Below, in pieces: positions 20,027 to 30,937 of a stretch of DNA of 49,547 bases. Source of the DNA: Scenedesmus sp. ARA3 (taxonomy: Eukaryota; Chlorophyta; Chlorophyceae; Sphaeropleales; Scenedesmaceae); contig RWJK01001406.1 in the NCBI GenBank assembly GCA_004335835.1, positions 37,923-87,469 of the forward strand, written 5' to 3'. The first letter of the stretch is position 1, and each line of letters begins with the position of its first letter. Both the position numbers and the translations under genes were made by a program. The notes beneath the pieces are model-generated. The model ran no database searches, was not told the DNA's origin, and worked only from the letters and a program-made list of their open reading frames with translations.

Positions 20027-23000
20027 TTATACATTAAACCACTTCTCTTTCGGCAGCTGTGGGGCTGATGGGCTGGACACAATCTCCAGCACCATGTTGG
20101 CAGCTGCGGGCTGCTGCAGTGCCGCCACCAAAACCTCAGCAACCTGCAGTAGGCATGGCACGCAGCAGGCGGCAGCAGCGGCAATGGCAGGAACATGTGC
20201 GGAAGTGAACCAGCAGGGATGAGCAGCGGTGCTTGCTTGCCAACAAGTAATCGCTTGCTTCACAGTGTTGCAGAGCAAGGTGCAGCTCTGCACGAGTGTC
20301 AGGCCTCCAGCAAGTACCAGCCTGGACCTGAGGTCGTTAAGCATTCGATCAGCTCCTCTGCCGACTGCTCACCGCCGCATCACCTTTGCGACCGCAGCGC
20401 TACAACCCAGCAGGAGCATTTTCTTGCATCTATCGCTTTGTCAGCATGCAGCAGCAGCAGCACTGCTGTCAGTGTCTCCGCTGACGGCTCGCACAAGGCC
20501 GCTGTCAAGCCCACACAGGCTGTCCTGCATCGACACAATCAGCTGCCGCATCTGCCGCTGTTAGCCATCTCTGGTGTAGGGTGTGCACCTGGCATTCACC
20601 ACAGTGGAGACAGCAGCCCAACCCAGCAAAATCAAATATGCCATCTCCCATTTCATTTACACAGCAGCATGCTGCGCAGCGCTCACCGTGTCTCTGCTGA
20701 TGGCGCAGCCAGGGTCGCTGTCAAGCCCACACAGCCTTTCCTGCATTGCACGGCACAATCAGCTGCCCCACCTGGCGCTGCTAGTCCCCCTCTTATATAG
20801 GGTCTGCACCTGGCATCTCGCCACCATGGAGACAGCAGCGAAACCCAGCGACATCATATACCAGCTTTCATTTCCATATTTGCGTAGCAGCAGCACTCAC
20901 CGTGTCTCTGCTGATGGCGCGGCCAGGGTCGCTGTCCAGCCCAAACAAGCTGTCTTCCTTGGACACAATCAGCTGCCCCACCTCGCTGGCCGGCTCGCTG
21001 CGCAGGCCGCCCGGCCTCACGATGGTGTAGCGCAGGCCTGAGGCACGCAGGTAGCGCTCCGCAGCCTACATAACACAAAGAAAGAGCCGCATGCAGCACG
21101 GAGAGACACTGAGGCACAGGAGGCTCGACGATGTACAGGTGAAGGGTGGCCTGGCCTGACAATGATGTAGCGCAGGCCCGAAGCGCGCAGGTAGCGCTCC
21201 GCAGCCTGCAGCATGAAGCAGTCAGCGCAGCAGAGACACATCAGGTTTGGTTGCTATGTGAGGCAGTGCATGGGCCGCCTGGCCTCATAATGGTGCAGCG
21301 CAGGCCCGAAGCACGCAGGTAGCGCTCGGCAGCCTGGCGCACAGCAAGAAACACAGCAGCCACACATCAGGTTTGGTTGTTTTGTGACAATGTGCATGGG
21401 CCGCCTGGCCGCACGATGGTGTAGCGCAGTCCTGAGGCACGCAGGTAGCGCTCCGCGGCCTGGTGCACAGAGCGAAACACAGCAGAGACACATGAGGTTT
21501 GGTTGCTATGTGAACATTGTGCACTGGCCGCCTGGCCTGACAATGGTGTAGCGCAGGCCCGAGGCGCGCAGGTAGCGCTCCGCAGCCTGCGGCATACAAA
21601 GGTGTTTGTTTTTATATACAGAAGCATGCAGCACAGAGAAAGACTAGGACACAGAAAGCTTGTTGAAAAGAGGCGCAGGCCGCCTGGCCTCACAATGGTG
21701 TGGCACAAGCCTGAGGCGCGCAGGTAGCGCTCCGCAGCCTGGTGCATAAAGCAAAAAACACAGCAGAGACAAATCAGTTTTTGCCATTATGTGAATATCT
21801 TCTGAAAGCGTAGGCCGCCTGGCCCATGGTGCTGCAGCGCAGGCCTGAGGCGCGCAGCGCTCCCCTGCCTGGTGCATGAAGACAAAACACAGCGGAGATT
21901 CCCAGACCAAACACATTTGGTTGTTAAGTGAAGATATGCGGCATACAGAGATGTTTGTGATATAGAAAGAACGGCATGCAGCACGGAGAAAAGACTAGGA
22001 CACAAAAGGCTTGATGGCAAGGGGCGCAGGCCGCCTGGCCTGACAATGGTGTGTAGCGCAGGCCTGAGGCACGCAGGTAGCGCTCCGCAGCCTGGCGCAG
22101 TCAGACAAGCAACGCGCAGCAGACATGTACAAGTAACAGAGCACGCTTGCTGGCGTTATTGAAATTGCGGGTGAGACAAAATGACACAAAGAATGTGCAG
22201 GGAGAAGCACGTGGCGGGTCAATGCGCCGCCCTGCATCCTTGAAATTGAACCTGGGCAGAGGTTTGTCCTGCAGCCAGCTTGTGACGAGTCCAGAAATTA
22301 CAGAGAGTGTACAGAGATTGTGACATACAGTGAGCCAAGATAAGAAGTGTGACCAGCCCACCAGCAGCTCACCAGCTTGTGATCCAGCACACCACCCAGC
22401 AGGTTGAGGATCTTTCAGCAAAAGCGTGACCAGGCCAGTTAGTGTGACATACAGCGGAGCCGACGGAGAAGCGTGACCAGCCCACCAGCAGGGCCCGCAC
22501 GCAGCTCACAATCACATATGAAAGTTACATTGATTCTTACACTAGATGCTCTCTCTAGTTTTGGTGAACTACAATGTTGAACATTGTTGTAGCTCACCAG
22601 CTTATGATCCAGCACGCCACCCAGCAGGTTGAGGATCTTTCAGCAAATGCGTGACCAGGCCAGTTAGTGTGACATACAGCGGAGCCGACGGAGAAGCGTG
22701 ACCAGCCCACCAGCAGGGCCTGCACGCAGCTCATTCAATTTGTCATGAAAATTATATTGACTTTATACAGTAAATTAATCACTTTCATTCATGTCATATG
22801 ATTGATAATAGGAAAATCAACTAATGTAGTAGCTCACCAGCTTGTGATCCAGCACGCCACCCAGCAGGTTGAGGATCTTGTAGTTGGGGTTGTTCTTCTG
22901 GCCCACTGCTGCTGCATTGGTGAGCAGCGAGGACAGCAGCACGAATGTGGAGACGCCCCGAGCCTTTGCAGCATTCACCAGGTTGATGGTGCCCTGCAGA

Positions 23001-24586
23001 ACAACAGGAGAATTTTAAGCAGCATCACAGGATCAGTCAAAGTAGGCATGACAAGGTGTCAGGTTCAGCAGTGAATGTCGGCATGATACCAAAACTGTGC
23101 TGGCGGCGTGCAGCAGCGGGGTGCATGCAGCAAATCGGCCACAGCTGGGACTCTAAGGAGGGTGAGTGCATGAGCAGCCTACCAGGTCTATTGTGTGCTA
23201 CTGTACATCCTTTCTGCAGGCAGCCACAGCCACCCCGCAACAGGTGGTGGCGACTCACCTTTTCATCCACTGAGGCAACCTTGAGAGGGTTCACGCCTGA
23301 GAAGCCTGTGGCGCAGATGACTGCCTGCGCGTCACCAATGGCCGCCTCAAGTGACCTGCAGCCAACATCTGACAAATTTCCTGACACACCCCAGAACACC
23401 GTCAGGCACATACTGTACATGCACATAATGACTGTGTTGCACAGATCACTGCCTGCGCGTCACTAATGGCCGCCTCAAGTAGCCTGCAGTCATCACAGTC
23501 GACACCTCAGTTTGGCTGACGCTGCAGTGCGCAGCTGCACACACAACCGTGCCAGGCACACATCAGTACATGCACAGGCAGGCTGTAGGGTCACCAATGG
23601 CCGCCTCCAGCGACCTGCAGCCACACAGTTGACACATCGATCTTCAGACTCCAGGAGCCGTATATATTTGTCCTTTCACACCTCAACTCGGCCACCTGCT
23701 AACAATGCTCGCAGCACTGCCAGGCACACATGGCACATGCAAAGGAAGCCTGCGGGTTTTCAGGGGCAGAAACGGTCCTTGAACCTGCACTGCCTCTCTC
23801 ACACTGTCTCTCACACTGTTGAAAAAAACAGAAGCATTCTTCTTGGAGTTGATGCAGCCCCGCCAACTCACTTGAGGTCCTTCGTCACATCAGCCTCCAC
23901 TATGCTGATGCCGGCGTCAAATGCAAAGCCCAGGGACTGAGCCTTGCGGACGTCCTGCAGCAGCAGCAGCAGCAGCAGCAGCACAACAGGCAGGCAGAAA
24001 GCCAGCAACCCCTCAGATAACAAGGCCCAGCTGCTACAGCAGGGCCCCGCTGTTGCTGCACATTCTGGCGCAGGTGCCACCCTGTACAGCCAGGCAGGCC
24101 TCCAGCAGCAGCAGGCGATACACTCTGCATGCCAGCTACTAAACCTTCACAAAATCTACAAAAGTACAGCAGCAGGCACCTGCGTCAAGGTCCTTGCACG
24201 CATCATCATACAGGCCCCTAGTACAACCAGTTGCAACTTTTTTCTGCTCAAACAACAAACAATCCAGGTGCACCAAGTGCCGGTTCCAGCGGCAGCAGCA
24301 CCACACGCACTCACCCTTACTCCTGCGCGTACTTTGTAGCCTGCTGCCCTCAGCTGCTGCACCACGCGCCTGCCCGTGTTGCCGGTGGAGCCAGCCACAA
24401 ACACCTGCAGCAGCGACAAGCCAGATAGCCATAGTTGTTCACCTTCTGGGCAGCTGTTGATGAGGCCAGGTTGCAGGTGTGCTGTATTGGTACAGGCACA
24501 GGTACAGGCACAGGGAAGCAGGCTTTCTGCATGCAGCTGCTGCTTGCTTGCACGGATGGCCCTGCCAACAGGCTTAGGGATGCCAT
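20027..24586 (-). CDS. NAD(P)-binding atypical SDR, plastid type (At2g34460/Tic62-like)
   Basis: Seven exons: 24586-24443, 24404-24315, 23954-23872, 23355-23259, 22993-22838, 21065-20901, 20143-20027. They make 852 bases and 283 residues, close to Arabidopsis At2g34460 (about 280). The Rossmann glycine motif is VFVAGSTGNTGRR (49-61). Family blocks follow in order: EADVTKDLK, QAVICATGF, GTINLVNAAKARGV, VLLSSLLTNAA, YTIVRPGGL and SRDTVAEVLVAAL. Members bind NAD(P)H in the plastid; the reaction is unknown. Residues 1-48 look like a transit peptide and contain a PVPVPVPVP run from a dinucleotide-like repeat. The start at 24586 is the nearest ATG; an upstream one at 24751 is possible. Intron 2 ends in (CTG)8CAG. 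Four exon boundaries have decayed copies around them: before exon 4, after exon 5, and before and after exon 6. The real exon 6 acceptor is TAG, while most upstream decoys have CAG. Confidence 0.93.
20460..20800 (-). repeat. Two copies of SDR exon 6 3' half in intron 6
   Basis: Bases 20685-20795 and 20465-20570 both resemble 20895-20990, the exon 6 3' half with its donor. Shared words are GTGTCTCTGCTGATGGCGC, GGGTCGCTGTC, CAAGC and CACAATCAGCTGCC. The nearer copy keeps the CTCAC donor complement. Both lie downstream of the exon. Confidence 0.8.
21165..22100 (-). repeat. Seven-copy tandem array of SDR exon 6 5' half plus acceptor
   Basis: Units of about 115-215 bases repeat the first ~60 bases of exon 6 and its upstream intron. 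The motif GCAGGTAGCGCTCCGCAGCC or a variant recurs near 21189, 21318, 21441, 21572, 21720, 21860 (most decayed) and 22071. Each encodes part of AERYLRASGLRYTIVRPGG on the minus strand before running into intron sequence. None has a donor. Confidence 0.9.
22368..22735 (-). repeat. Two copies of SDR exon 5 3' end plus donor in intron 5
   Basis: Bases 22368-22415 and 22591-22640 repeat the last ~45 bases of exon 5 with donor (AGCTCACCAGCTT-TGATCC, CCACCCAGCAGGTTGAGGAT). Each is followed by the same ~100-base intron block containing TGTGACATACAGCGGAGC and GAGAAGCGTGACCAGCCCAC, so the duplicated unit is about 225 bases. Confidence 0.88.
23440..23630 (-). repeat. Two copies of SDR exon 4 5' end plus acceptor in intron 3
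   Basis: Bases 23452-23490 and 23588-23625 repeat 23325-23363 (GTCACCAATGGCCGCCTC, then AG-GACCTGCAG). They carry the acceptor CTGCAG and sit upstream of the real exon 4 on the minus strand. Confidence 0.82.
23958..23981. repeat. (CAG)8, CTG tract abutting the SDR exon 3 acceptor
   Basis: Read on the minus strand it is (CTG)8 followed directly by the CAG acceptor at 23957-23955. Confidence 0.9.
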
Positions 24587-26371
24587 GCTCTTGCTGCAGG
24601 AGGATGTTGGCAGATGCAGGTCACGGCGCGCAAGCAGCACTGCTGCTGCATTGTGGACTCTGCTGTGGTGCGAGGTGTGCGCGTGTATGCTTTTGCTTTG
24701 CCCTGTACATGCAACAGGTGCGCCTGCAGTATGACAACACGACATTAACATGGTCTTATGCCTGTCACGCGCCGTATAAGCAAATTTGTGTGGCTTGCAG
24801 CCATGTACATTCTGTTACAGATCTCACCGTGGTTATTTCTGGTGTGTCTGCTAGTGCAGGCAGCTGCCAGGCTGGCAGCAGCTGCCCTGCAGCTAGCAGG
24901 CCCAGCAGCAGTGTGCGGCGGTCCACAGCACCTAGCCCTGTTGCTGCTGCTGCTCCTGGTGCATCTGGTGCTGCTGCTGAGGGTGCTGCATGCTGAGTGC
25001 AGCGGGCGGTGGCCTGCGCTCGCTAGGTTGCGCAACGCGATGTGAATTGGTACAGCAGCAGATGCAGATGAGGGCAGTGCGCATTGGTGAGGACAGACAT
25101 ACACAGCTATGCGCATGCACTGCAGACAAACGTTGCTGTGCGTGTTGCTGTTGACAACAGGCAGACAGTGCAAAGGAAATTTCTCCTGTAGGGATGCACA
25201 AAACAGCGGCTTACCAGGTGGGTACAAGGGAGCCCAACAGGCACAGGCTTGCAGGCAGAGTGCCCGCTACGCCGCAGGCAGGGTGTAGCAGCACTGCTGA
25301 AGGGCGCAATGACGTGCATTGTAGCTATCACGTTCGTGGTAGTGATTGTGATGACGTTGAGTAGCAGCAGGTGCCTCAGCAGGTACAAGCAGGAGAGGCC
25401 AGAAGAGAGCAGTGACCAGCAATGACAGCAACGTCGAGGAGACAAGTTCACTGCACTGCTGTCGGCGATGAAGAGGCTGATACACCAGTGTATGACGCGT
25501 AGATGAGCAGTGATCTGCGTACTGAGAGACGCACTGGGTGCACGAAATCAAGCCCTGATCGCAACGCGAATAACAAGGGCTTTTACCGGAAGCGAACCAG
25601 CACAGCACCCAGTCCCCATTCGTTCCCTTTACATAAGTTTCACACAAACTTTCACTTAATGCTGCATGCAAACACCGTTGCCTGTGCTTGTCAAGCAGTA
25701 CAGTCTGCCTGTACAGCAAGCTGACCAAGGAGGAGCAGTTGCCTACTGTGTGCGTTTGTAAAGAGGTAGGGTTGCTTCCATGTGGCCAGTTCAGCATAGT
25801 TGAAATGCATGGGCATGGGCCATGCCCCACTGCAGACTGAGCAGCAGCAGCAACAACAGCAACAGCAGAGAGCTGTGAGCGTGGGATGCTTGTTATCAGA
25901 TATTGATACCTGATCAGCGGCCAGGGGCAGTGCATCTCCCATCATTAGCACCAGCACTGCAGCGGCGCACCAACAGCTGCCTGTATCTGCGCTTTGTGCT
26001 GCACACACAGCGCAAAAAGCGCTACAGAAACGCAATCACGCATACTTTCATGCGACCATGCATGACACAATTCCCTCTCATATCACCAGCAGCGCACATG
26101 CTGCTGTGCGCTGTCACTGTTGCCTCACCCACACTCTGCCGCCTGACACTTGCAGGACACTGCTAAAAGCAAGGTGCAACAGCGCAGCTCGAGCGCCTGC
26201 AGTAGGCAGTCAGAGCAGAGGCAGTCAGCGCAGTAGCACCAGCCAGCTAGCAGCAGCTTCAGGAGCAGCCAGCGCAACACCAGCCACCAGGCCCTGCCCT
26301 CCGGGAGCAACTCAGCCCCTCCCCTCACGAGGCCAGCTGGCATACATACAGCAGCAGCAGCAGCAGCAGCC
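24587..26371. other. Divergent spacer between SDR and the membrane-protein gene
   Basis: About 1.8 kb. The SDR leader and promoter must lie at its left end and the upstream region of the 26372 gene at its right. Several open frames occur, some Leu-rich because of CTG repeats, but none shows a family motif. A CAG run at about 26350-26370 forms the 5' leader just before the ATG. Confidence 0.45.
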
Positions 26372-26998
26372 ATGCAGCGCAGCAGCAGGAAGCCCGCAAA
26401 CGTAGCAGACCAGCTGCTTGCAGATGACCAGCCGCTAGATGCCGAGGAGCAAGCTGCTGTCATCGCAGCGCTAGAAGAGCAGCAGCTGCAGCACAACCGC
26501 ACATTCAAGCTGGCCTTTGGCTGTATATCTGGCGCCTTTGGCACCTTCTTCCTGCATGCGTCGCTGCAGCAGCAGCTGCACCCGTATGAGGTGCGGTTCA
26601 CTGGCGAGCTTAGGCCAGTCACAAGCAGCGCGGCGGTTGCAGGAATGCTTTTCCTGCAAGGGTTAGGCCTGCTGACGGCTGCTGCAGCGCTGGTTAAGGA
26701 GCTGCCGCGGAGAGGAGACAGGGAGAGGGCATGCATGCCTGCAGGAGTGCAGGTGCAAATGCTGCTGGGCGCTGCAGTGGTGCTTGCAGGATTTGGCGGC
26801 ATCTATTGGAGTGGTGCGCTGTGGGCCAGTGTGCGGAAGTATGGCTGGGATGTTGGTGCTAAGTGGGAGCTTGCATGGCTGCCGCTGCTGCCTGCTTGGG
26901 TGTGCCTGCTGTGCTGCTATGTGGTGCACAGCATCCAGGGGACTGCAAGGGATGTGCAGAGGCTGCGGCACTTGCAGTATGATTTCAAGAAGGTGTAG
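26372..26998 (+). CDS. Unrecognised multi-pass membrane protein, single exon
   Basis: An uninterrupted 208-codon frame from ATG (26372) to TAG (26996-26998). I do not recognise the family. The N-terminal 45 residues are polar and acidic (DDQPLDAEEQAAVIAALEEQ), followed by about four hydrophobic stretches: near 46-66 (FKLAFGCISGAFGTFFLHA), 85-108 (SSAAVAGMLFLQGLGLLTAA), 128-150 (VQMLLGAAVVLAGFGGIYW) and 168-188 (AWLPLLPAWVCLLCCYVVHS). Arg/Lys-rich loops separate them, and the C terminus is charged (QYDFKKV). The balanced amino-acid use, unlike the Ala/Leu/Cys junk frames nearby, and the topology make it credible as a real gene. A spliced 5' exon could exist. No TGTAA signal was seen close downstream. 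Confidence 0.62.
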   Translation: MQRSSRKPANVADQLLADDQPLDAEEQAAVIAALEEQQLQHNRTFKLAFGCISGAFGTFFLHASLQQQLHPYEVRFTGELRPVTSSAAVAGMLFLQGLGLLTAAAALVKELPRRGDRERACMPAGVQVQMLLGAAVVLAGFGGIYWSGALWASVRKYGWDVGAKWELAWLPLLPAWVCLLCCYVVHSIQGTARDVQRLRHLQYDFKKV

Positions 26999-27206
26999 GG
27001 CAGCAGCTGTATGTGGCATGTGCACGTGTCAGGCTGGTACATCACGGCTGGATCTGCACGGGATGGTGCTGGCATGTTGTAGTTTGGTCTTTGCAGTACA
27101 CTGGTTTAATGGACTGGACCGTTAAGATCTTACAGCCAGCAGGTTCCTGATTGAACAAGACACCCTCCAGGCACCTGGTGAGGGCTGGAGCACGTGCAAG
27201 GAAACC

Positions 27207-27347
27207 ATGCCGGTGAATCGTTCGCAGTCAAGCCGCGAGGAAGCTGAAGACGCATTCAAACAAAAATGGAAAATATACAATTCGAAGGGGCTGGGGGCGC
27301 TAGTGATCGGCGCAGGCTTCTACACAGTGACGCGCAGAATGACATAG
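27207..27347 (+). CDS. Possible 46-residue single-pass microprotein
   Basis: ATG at 27207 opens a 47-codon frame ending at TAG 27345-27347. The product starts MPVNRSQSSREEAEDAF, has a basic segment (KQKWKIYNSK), one hydrophobic glycine-rich stretch (GLGALVIGAGFYTV) and ends TRRMT. This is the shape of a small tail-anchored or mitochondrial membrane protein. The codons are more AT-rich than the neighbours and the residues are not the repeat-driven type. I do not recognise a family. A short frame like this can arise by chance, so it stays tentative. Confidence 0.35.
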   Translation: MPVNRSQSSREEAEDAFKQKWKIYNSKGLGALVIGAGFYTVTRRMT

Positions 27348-28223
27348 AAGGATGACAGCTTGCATCTACACAGAAGCTGTCCAGACGCTGGTGCCTTGCC
27401 TTTTTGCGGTTGATCAGAGCCATTGGTGGCGGTATACGTGGCTAAGGAGCATTACAGAGGAAATTCACGTCCAGCTGCGTCGAGTGTCCTTGCTCCCAGC
27501 CACAGTTTGGCCACCTTGTGTTTACTTAAACCTTAGTTCCTCACGTTCTGAGCTGGCTGATCGTGATCGGACTACAGTTCGTTTGCTCCGTGTGACTCTC
27601 GGTTGACAACCACCGCTACGTCTGGAACAGAGCTGCTCAACACAGTTCTAAAGTCTGTCTATTTTCTTTCAGCCGAAGAAGCAGGCGAGAAGTCGGTGAG
27701 GAGCATCGTGCGTGGGGTCACTCTGTAGCTGTGCGCGGAAGTATTGTTCTGTTTTGCACATTATAGTTTATAGTATGCTCTTTATGCTGAGCCATCCCTG
27801 CCATAGGCTCATGCATACCCGTTGCAAGCCGGCTTGGTTAGCGCGTAGCGCTGCATGCTTGGTGTTGATTTACAGCAAGGCCTTCCCGCATCCCACCCTT
27901 ACAGCCATGTATATTATGAAAGCGTGGGGGATGGCAGCGTTGATCGCCGGAGGATTCCTCTCCTTTCCTCGTACAAAAGCACTTTGCAGCAGCAGCACAC
28001 GTCCCACCAATGTGGACGCTCTGTCAGCCTCTCACGTTCATCGTACCTCGACGTCCTCTGTTCACCTGTCAACAACATGTTTTACTGCGTCCTGAGCTCC
28101 TGCCACTGCTTGTTCTTTGCTGCTGTGCAGCGGGACCTTCCTGCAGCTGCTCCGAAGCTTCTCCAGCAGCGCAGCAGCAGCAGCACAAGCACAGCAGCAG
28201 GGTTGAACTAACCAGCTGCAACC
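27348..28223. other. Spacer before methyltransferase 1
   Basis: Contains the presumed promoter and leader of the first methyltransferase gene. Frames here are short and unrecognised. A short (CAG) cluster precedes the start codon at about 28165-28200. Confidence 0.45.
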
Positions 28224-28970
28224 ATGCCAGACATCACAACAGGCGACTCCATGGAGCCTGGCATGACGCTCTGGAGCCAGAGCGATGCCATCAGCATGAT
28301 CCGCTCAGACAAGCTCAAGGCAATCAGCGGCAAGGCCGGCTCAGACATCAGCGTCACTGCCAAATGCAGTGCAGCCGCCACCCCTGAGCCGCTGTCTCCT
28401 GCAGGGCCTTTGGAGCACACAGGTATGTCTAATGCTTGATGGTGCCAAGATGCCGAACTCACTGTGTCCCACTTGGAGCATCAGCCCAGGGGTATGCTGG
28501 TCCAGCTTTGCTTGAAGGTGCTCAGCGTTGCATTTACTGTGTGTAAATCTGTCCTTGTACACAGACGAGACGCCATCCCCCAAGTCAACTGAGGCAGACG
28601 AGGCAGCCGAGTTTCACCAGATCTGCCACCAGGGCTGGGCGTGGAGCTGGGCCAACCTGCGTGTGAAGATCTACCGCTTCACCATCCTCATCATCAAGCA
28701 GGTGTACCTCATCTTCATGACGCTGTCCCTGCCCACCAACCACCTCATGGTGAGCAGCAGCTGCAGGCGGGAAAGCAGAAACACTGTGCCAGCATCACAG
28801 CAATCCATGCGCAGCAGCAACTGGTGTGTGGATGCTGGTCATACGCAGCAGGTTGCCGGGCACTTTGCAGCAAAAGCATCCTTGGTTATGCTGATGTCGT
28901 GCCTTGCAATATGCTGCCGTGCTTGCCAGCTGTGCCGCCAGCGCTAGCTCTGTGACTAATGGCGCCTCAC

Positions 28971-29016
<46 letters not shown>

Positions 29017-30937
29017 TGTGCAGCTAACCTTCCGCACGCTGCCACGCGACTTTGACGAGCCGCACCACAACGCAGACCACCTGGCAGCCAAGTTCAGGAA
29101 CGCCATCATGCCGGCACGCGGCAAGCTGCACGATCAGCGCAGCAGGCTCATCAAGATCAACAGGGTGAGCTGTGGATGGGTGCCTTGTAAGCCAGCGCTG
29201 GAGTGTAACAAAAATGGAAGCAGCAGAAGATCAGCCACCAAGCTGACCAGATGCATACTGCTGCATAGGCTTGGCTGCATGCTGATAACAGTTGTGGCAG
29301 TTGTGCAGGAAGTCATATGATGCGTCATTGGCCACTTCGCAGCTAGCTGCATGTCACCTGTTACTGACGATACTTTTGTCCGCCTACCTGCCGCCCCTGG
29401 CGCTCCTCCTGTTGTTATATAACATGTCATATGACAGTGGTTCCTGGAGATGCCGTTCCTGGGCATCCCCGGCATCGTGCGCTTCATTGACGTGCGCACA
29501 CAGTGGTTTGATGAGGCGATGGAGCAGGCCTTTGATGACGGCATCCAGCAGGTATGTTGTGTTATTGTTACAGTTATGACAACTTATGACAAGTTATGTT
29601 ATGTTTGGTTGGCAGCGTGTGGGTGCTGCATGCGTTAAGTGTGTGGGCTTTGGTGCAAACCGCAGCTGTGCAAGAAGAAGTGCCGGAACATGCAGATGCA
29701 GTAGAGCAGACGCACGGTCAGCTGCAGCGCTCGGACTGTGTTGCCTTTTCAAGTGCATGCCACTCTCTGACCATGTTTTTCGCTGCTTTGCAGGTGGTGG
29801 TGATTGCAGCGGGCTATGACACGCGCGCGTACCGCCTGAGCAGGCCCGGGGTCAAGTTCTACGAGATCGACCTGCCCCATGCCAGCAAGAACAAGCAGGA
29901 GCTGGTGCGCAGCCTGCTGCCAGCAGACAAGGTGAGCCTGCCGCAGCTTGGCAAGCGCTGCTGCATAGAAGACAAGGTGAGCCCGCAAGCACTGCTGTAA
30001 TTCTGTGGCGGCCGCTGCAGCAGTAGAGTAATTAAAGCCGCCAGCAGCTTGCGGTGGCATTGCATGGTTTGGATGCCAAGACAACACACAAATGACAACA
30101 GGAACACAGCGGTGATCATACATAACATGTATTGACCTTTTTTGTGTGTATGCTGCCGCGCTTGTGTCCGCTGTGTGCTGCCGCTGCGCAGTACCCTCGC
30201 CCCGAGTTTGTGGCTGCTGACCTGTCCAAGGTGAAGCTGGCTGACGCGCTGGCGGCAACAAGCTTCGACCCAACCAAGACCACGCTCTTCACAGCAGGTG
30301 CGCGCAGCAACAGGCAGGCGGCAGATGCACCAATGACATGCCTGTGAACAGTAGTTGACAAAGCACTGTATGCTGGCTGTGGAGATAAACAGCATTGCCT
30401 TCGTCCGCATTACCTTGACATCCAAGGTCGGAGGCATTGCAGAAAGCTCAGCCAAGTGTCTTGAGCATGGGCTTGCTGATGTTTAAACTGCATCTGAGTT
30501 CTCCATGACAGTCACCATGCTGGTGTTGACAAACCTTGCCGCCACTCCTGCTGCTGCTGCCGCCTGCAGAGGGCCTGCTTTACTACCTGCCGCCCGCAGC
30601 GGTGCAGCAGCTGCTGACCTGCGTCAGCACCATCAGTGCACCCGGCAGCCGCGTCATGTTTGACTTCCTGAACCTCTCAACCCTCTCCGGCGAAGTTTGG
30701 AACCCTGGGTTTGAAACCCTGATGCTGTCAGTCTGGAACAAGGGCGAAGTGATGTACAGCGGCATCGATGAGAGGCCCGAGGCAGTCGAGAAGCTGCTGC
30801 GCCTGTTCGGCTTCCACACGCACGAGGTGCTGTCAGCGCGAGACATGGTGAAGCGCTACATGCCGCATGTGCAGTGGGGGACACACCCACCCACAGTGAG
30901 CCCCTACTTCAGCTATGTGTGCGGAGAGAAGCTGTGA
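28224..30937 (+). CDS. SAM-dependent methyltransferase, leucine carboxyl methyltransferase superfamily (copy 1)
   Basis: Seven exons: 28224-28422, 28565-28749, 29024-29164, 29438-29551, 29794-29931, 30192-30297, 30570-30937. They make 1251 bases and 416 residues. The fold is that of the PPM1/LCMT and TIGR00027 methyltransferases. The SAM-binding loop is VVVIAAGYDTRAYRL (214-228), with the acidic second strand FYEIDLPH (235-242). IPGIVRFIDVRTQWFD (185-200) is the family's upstream hallmark and EGLLYYLPPAAVQQLL the downstream one. The substrate is unknown: the family methylates anything from PP2A C-termini to small molecules. The variable N-terminal 80 residues look disordered. It is the first of three tandem paralogues. 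Exons 5 and 6 are nearly identical in DNA to those of copy 2. Its exon 1/intron 1 split is absent from copy 2. The start is the first ATG of the frame. Confidence 0.9.
28975..29010. repeat. (CTG)12 before the methyltransferase 1 exon 3 acceptor
   Basis: Twelve CTG units end 13 bases before exon 3; TTGCTTTGTGCAG lies between. Confidence 0.9.

Noticed and set aside
24758..25045. 95-codon plus-strand frame with two hydrophobic stretches, divergent from the SDR
   Set aside because: The second hydrophobic stretch is a poly-Leu run produced by CTG repeats. Without conservation it is indistinguishable from chance.
25267..25935. 222-codon minus-strand frame upstream of the SDR
   Set aside because: No recognisable family. 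It is rich in Cys, Ser and His and crosses repeat-like words. Position alone does not support it.
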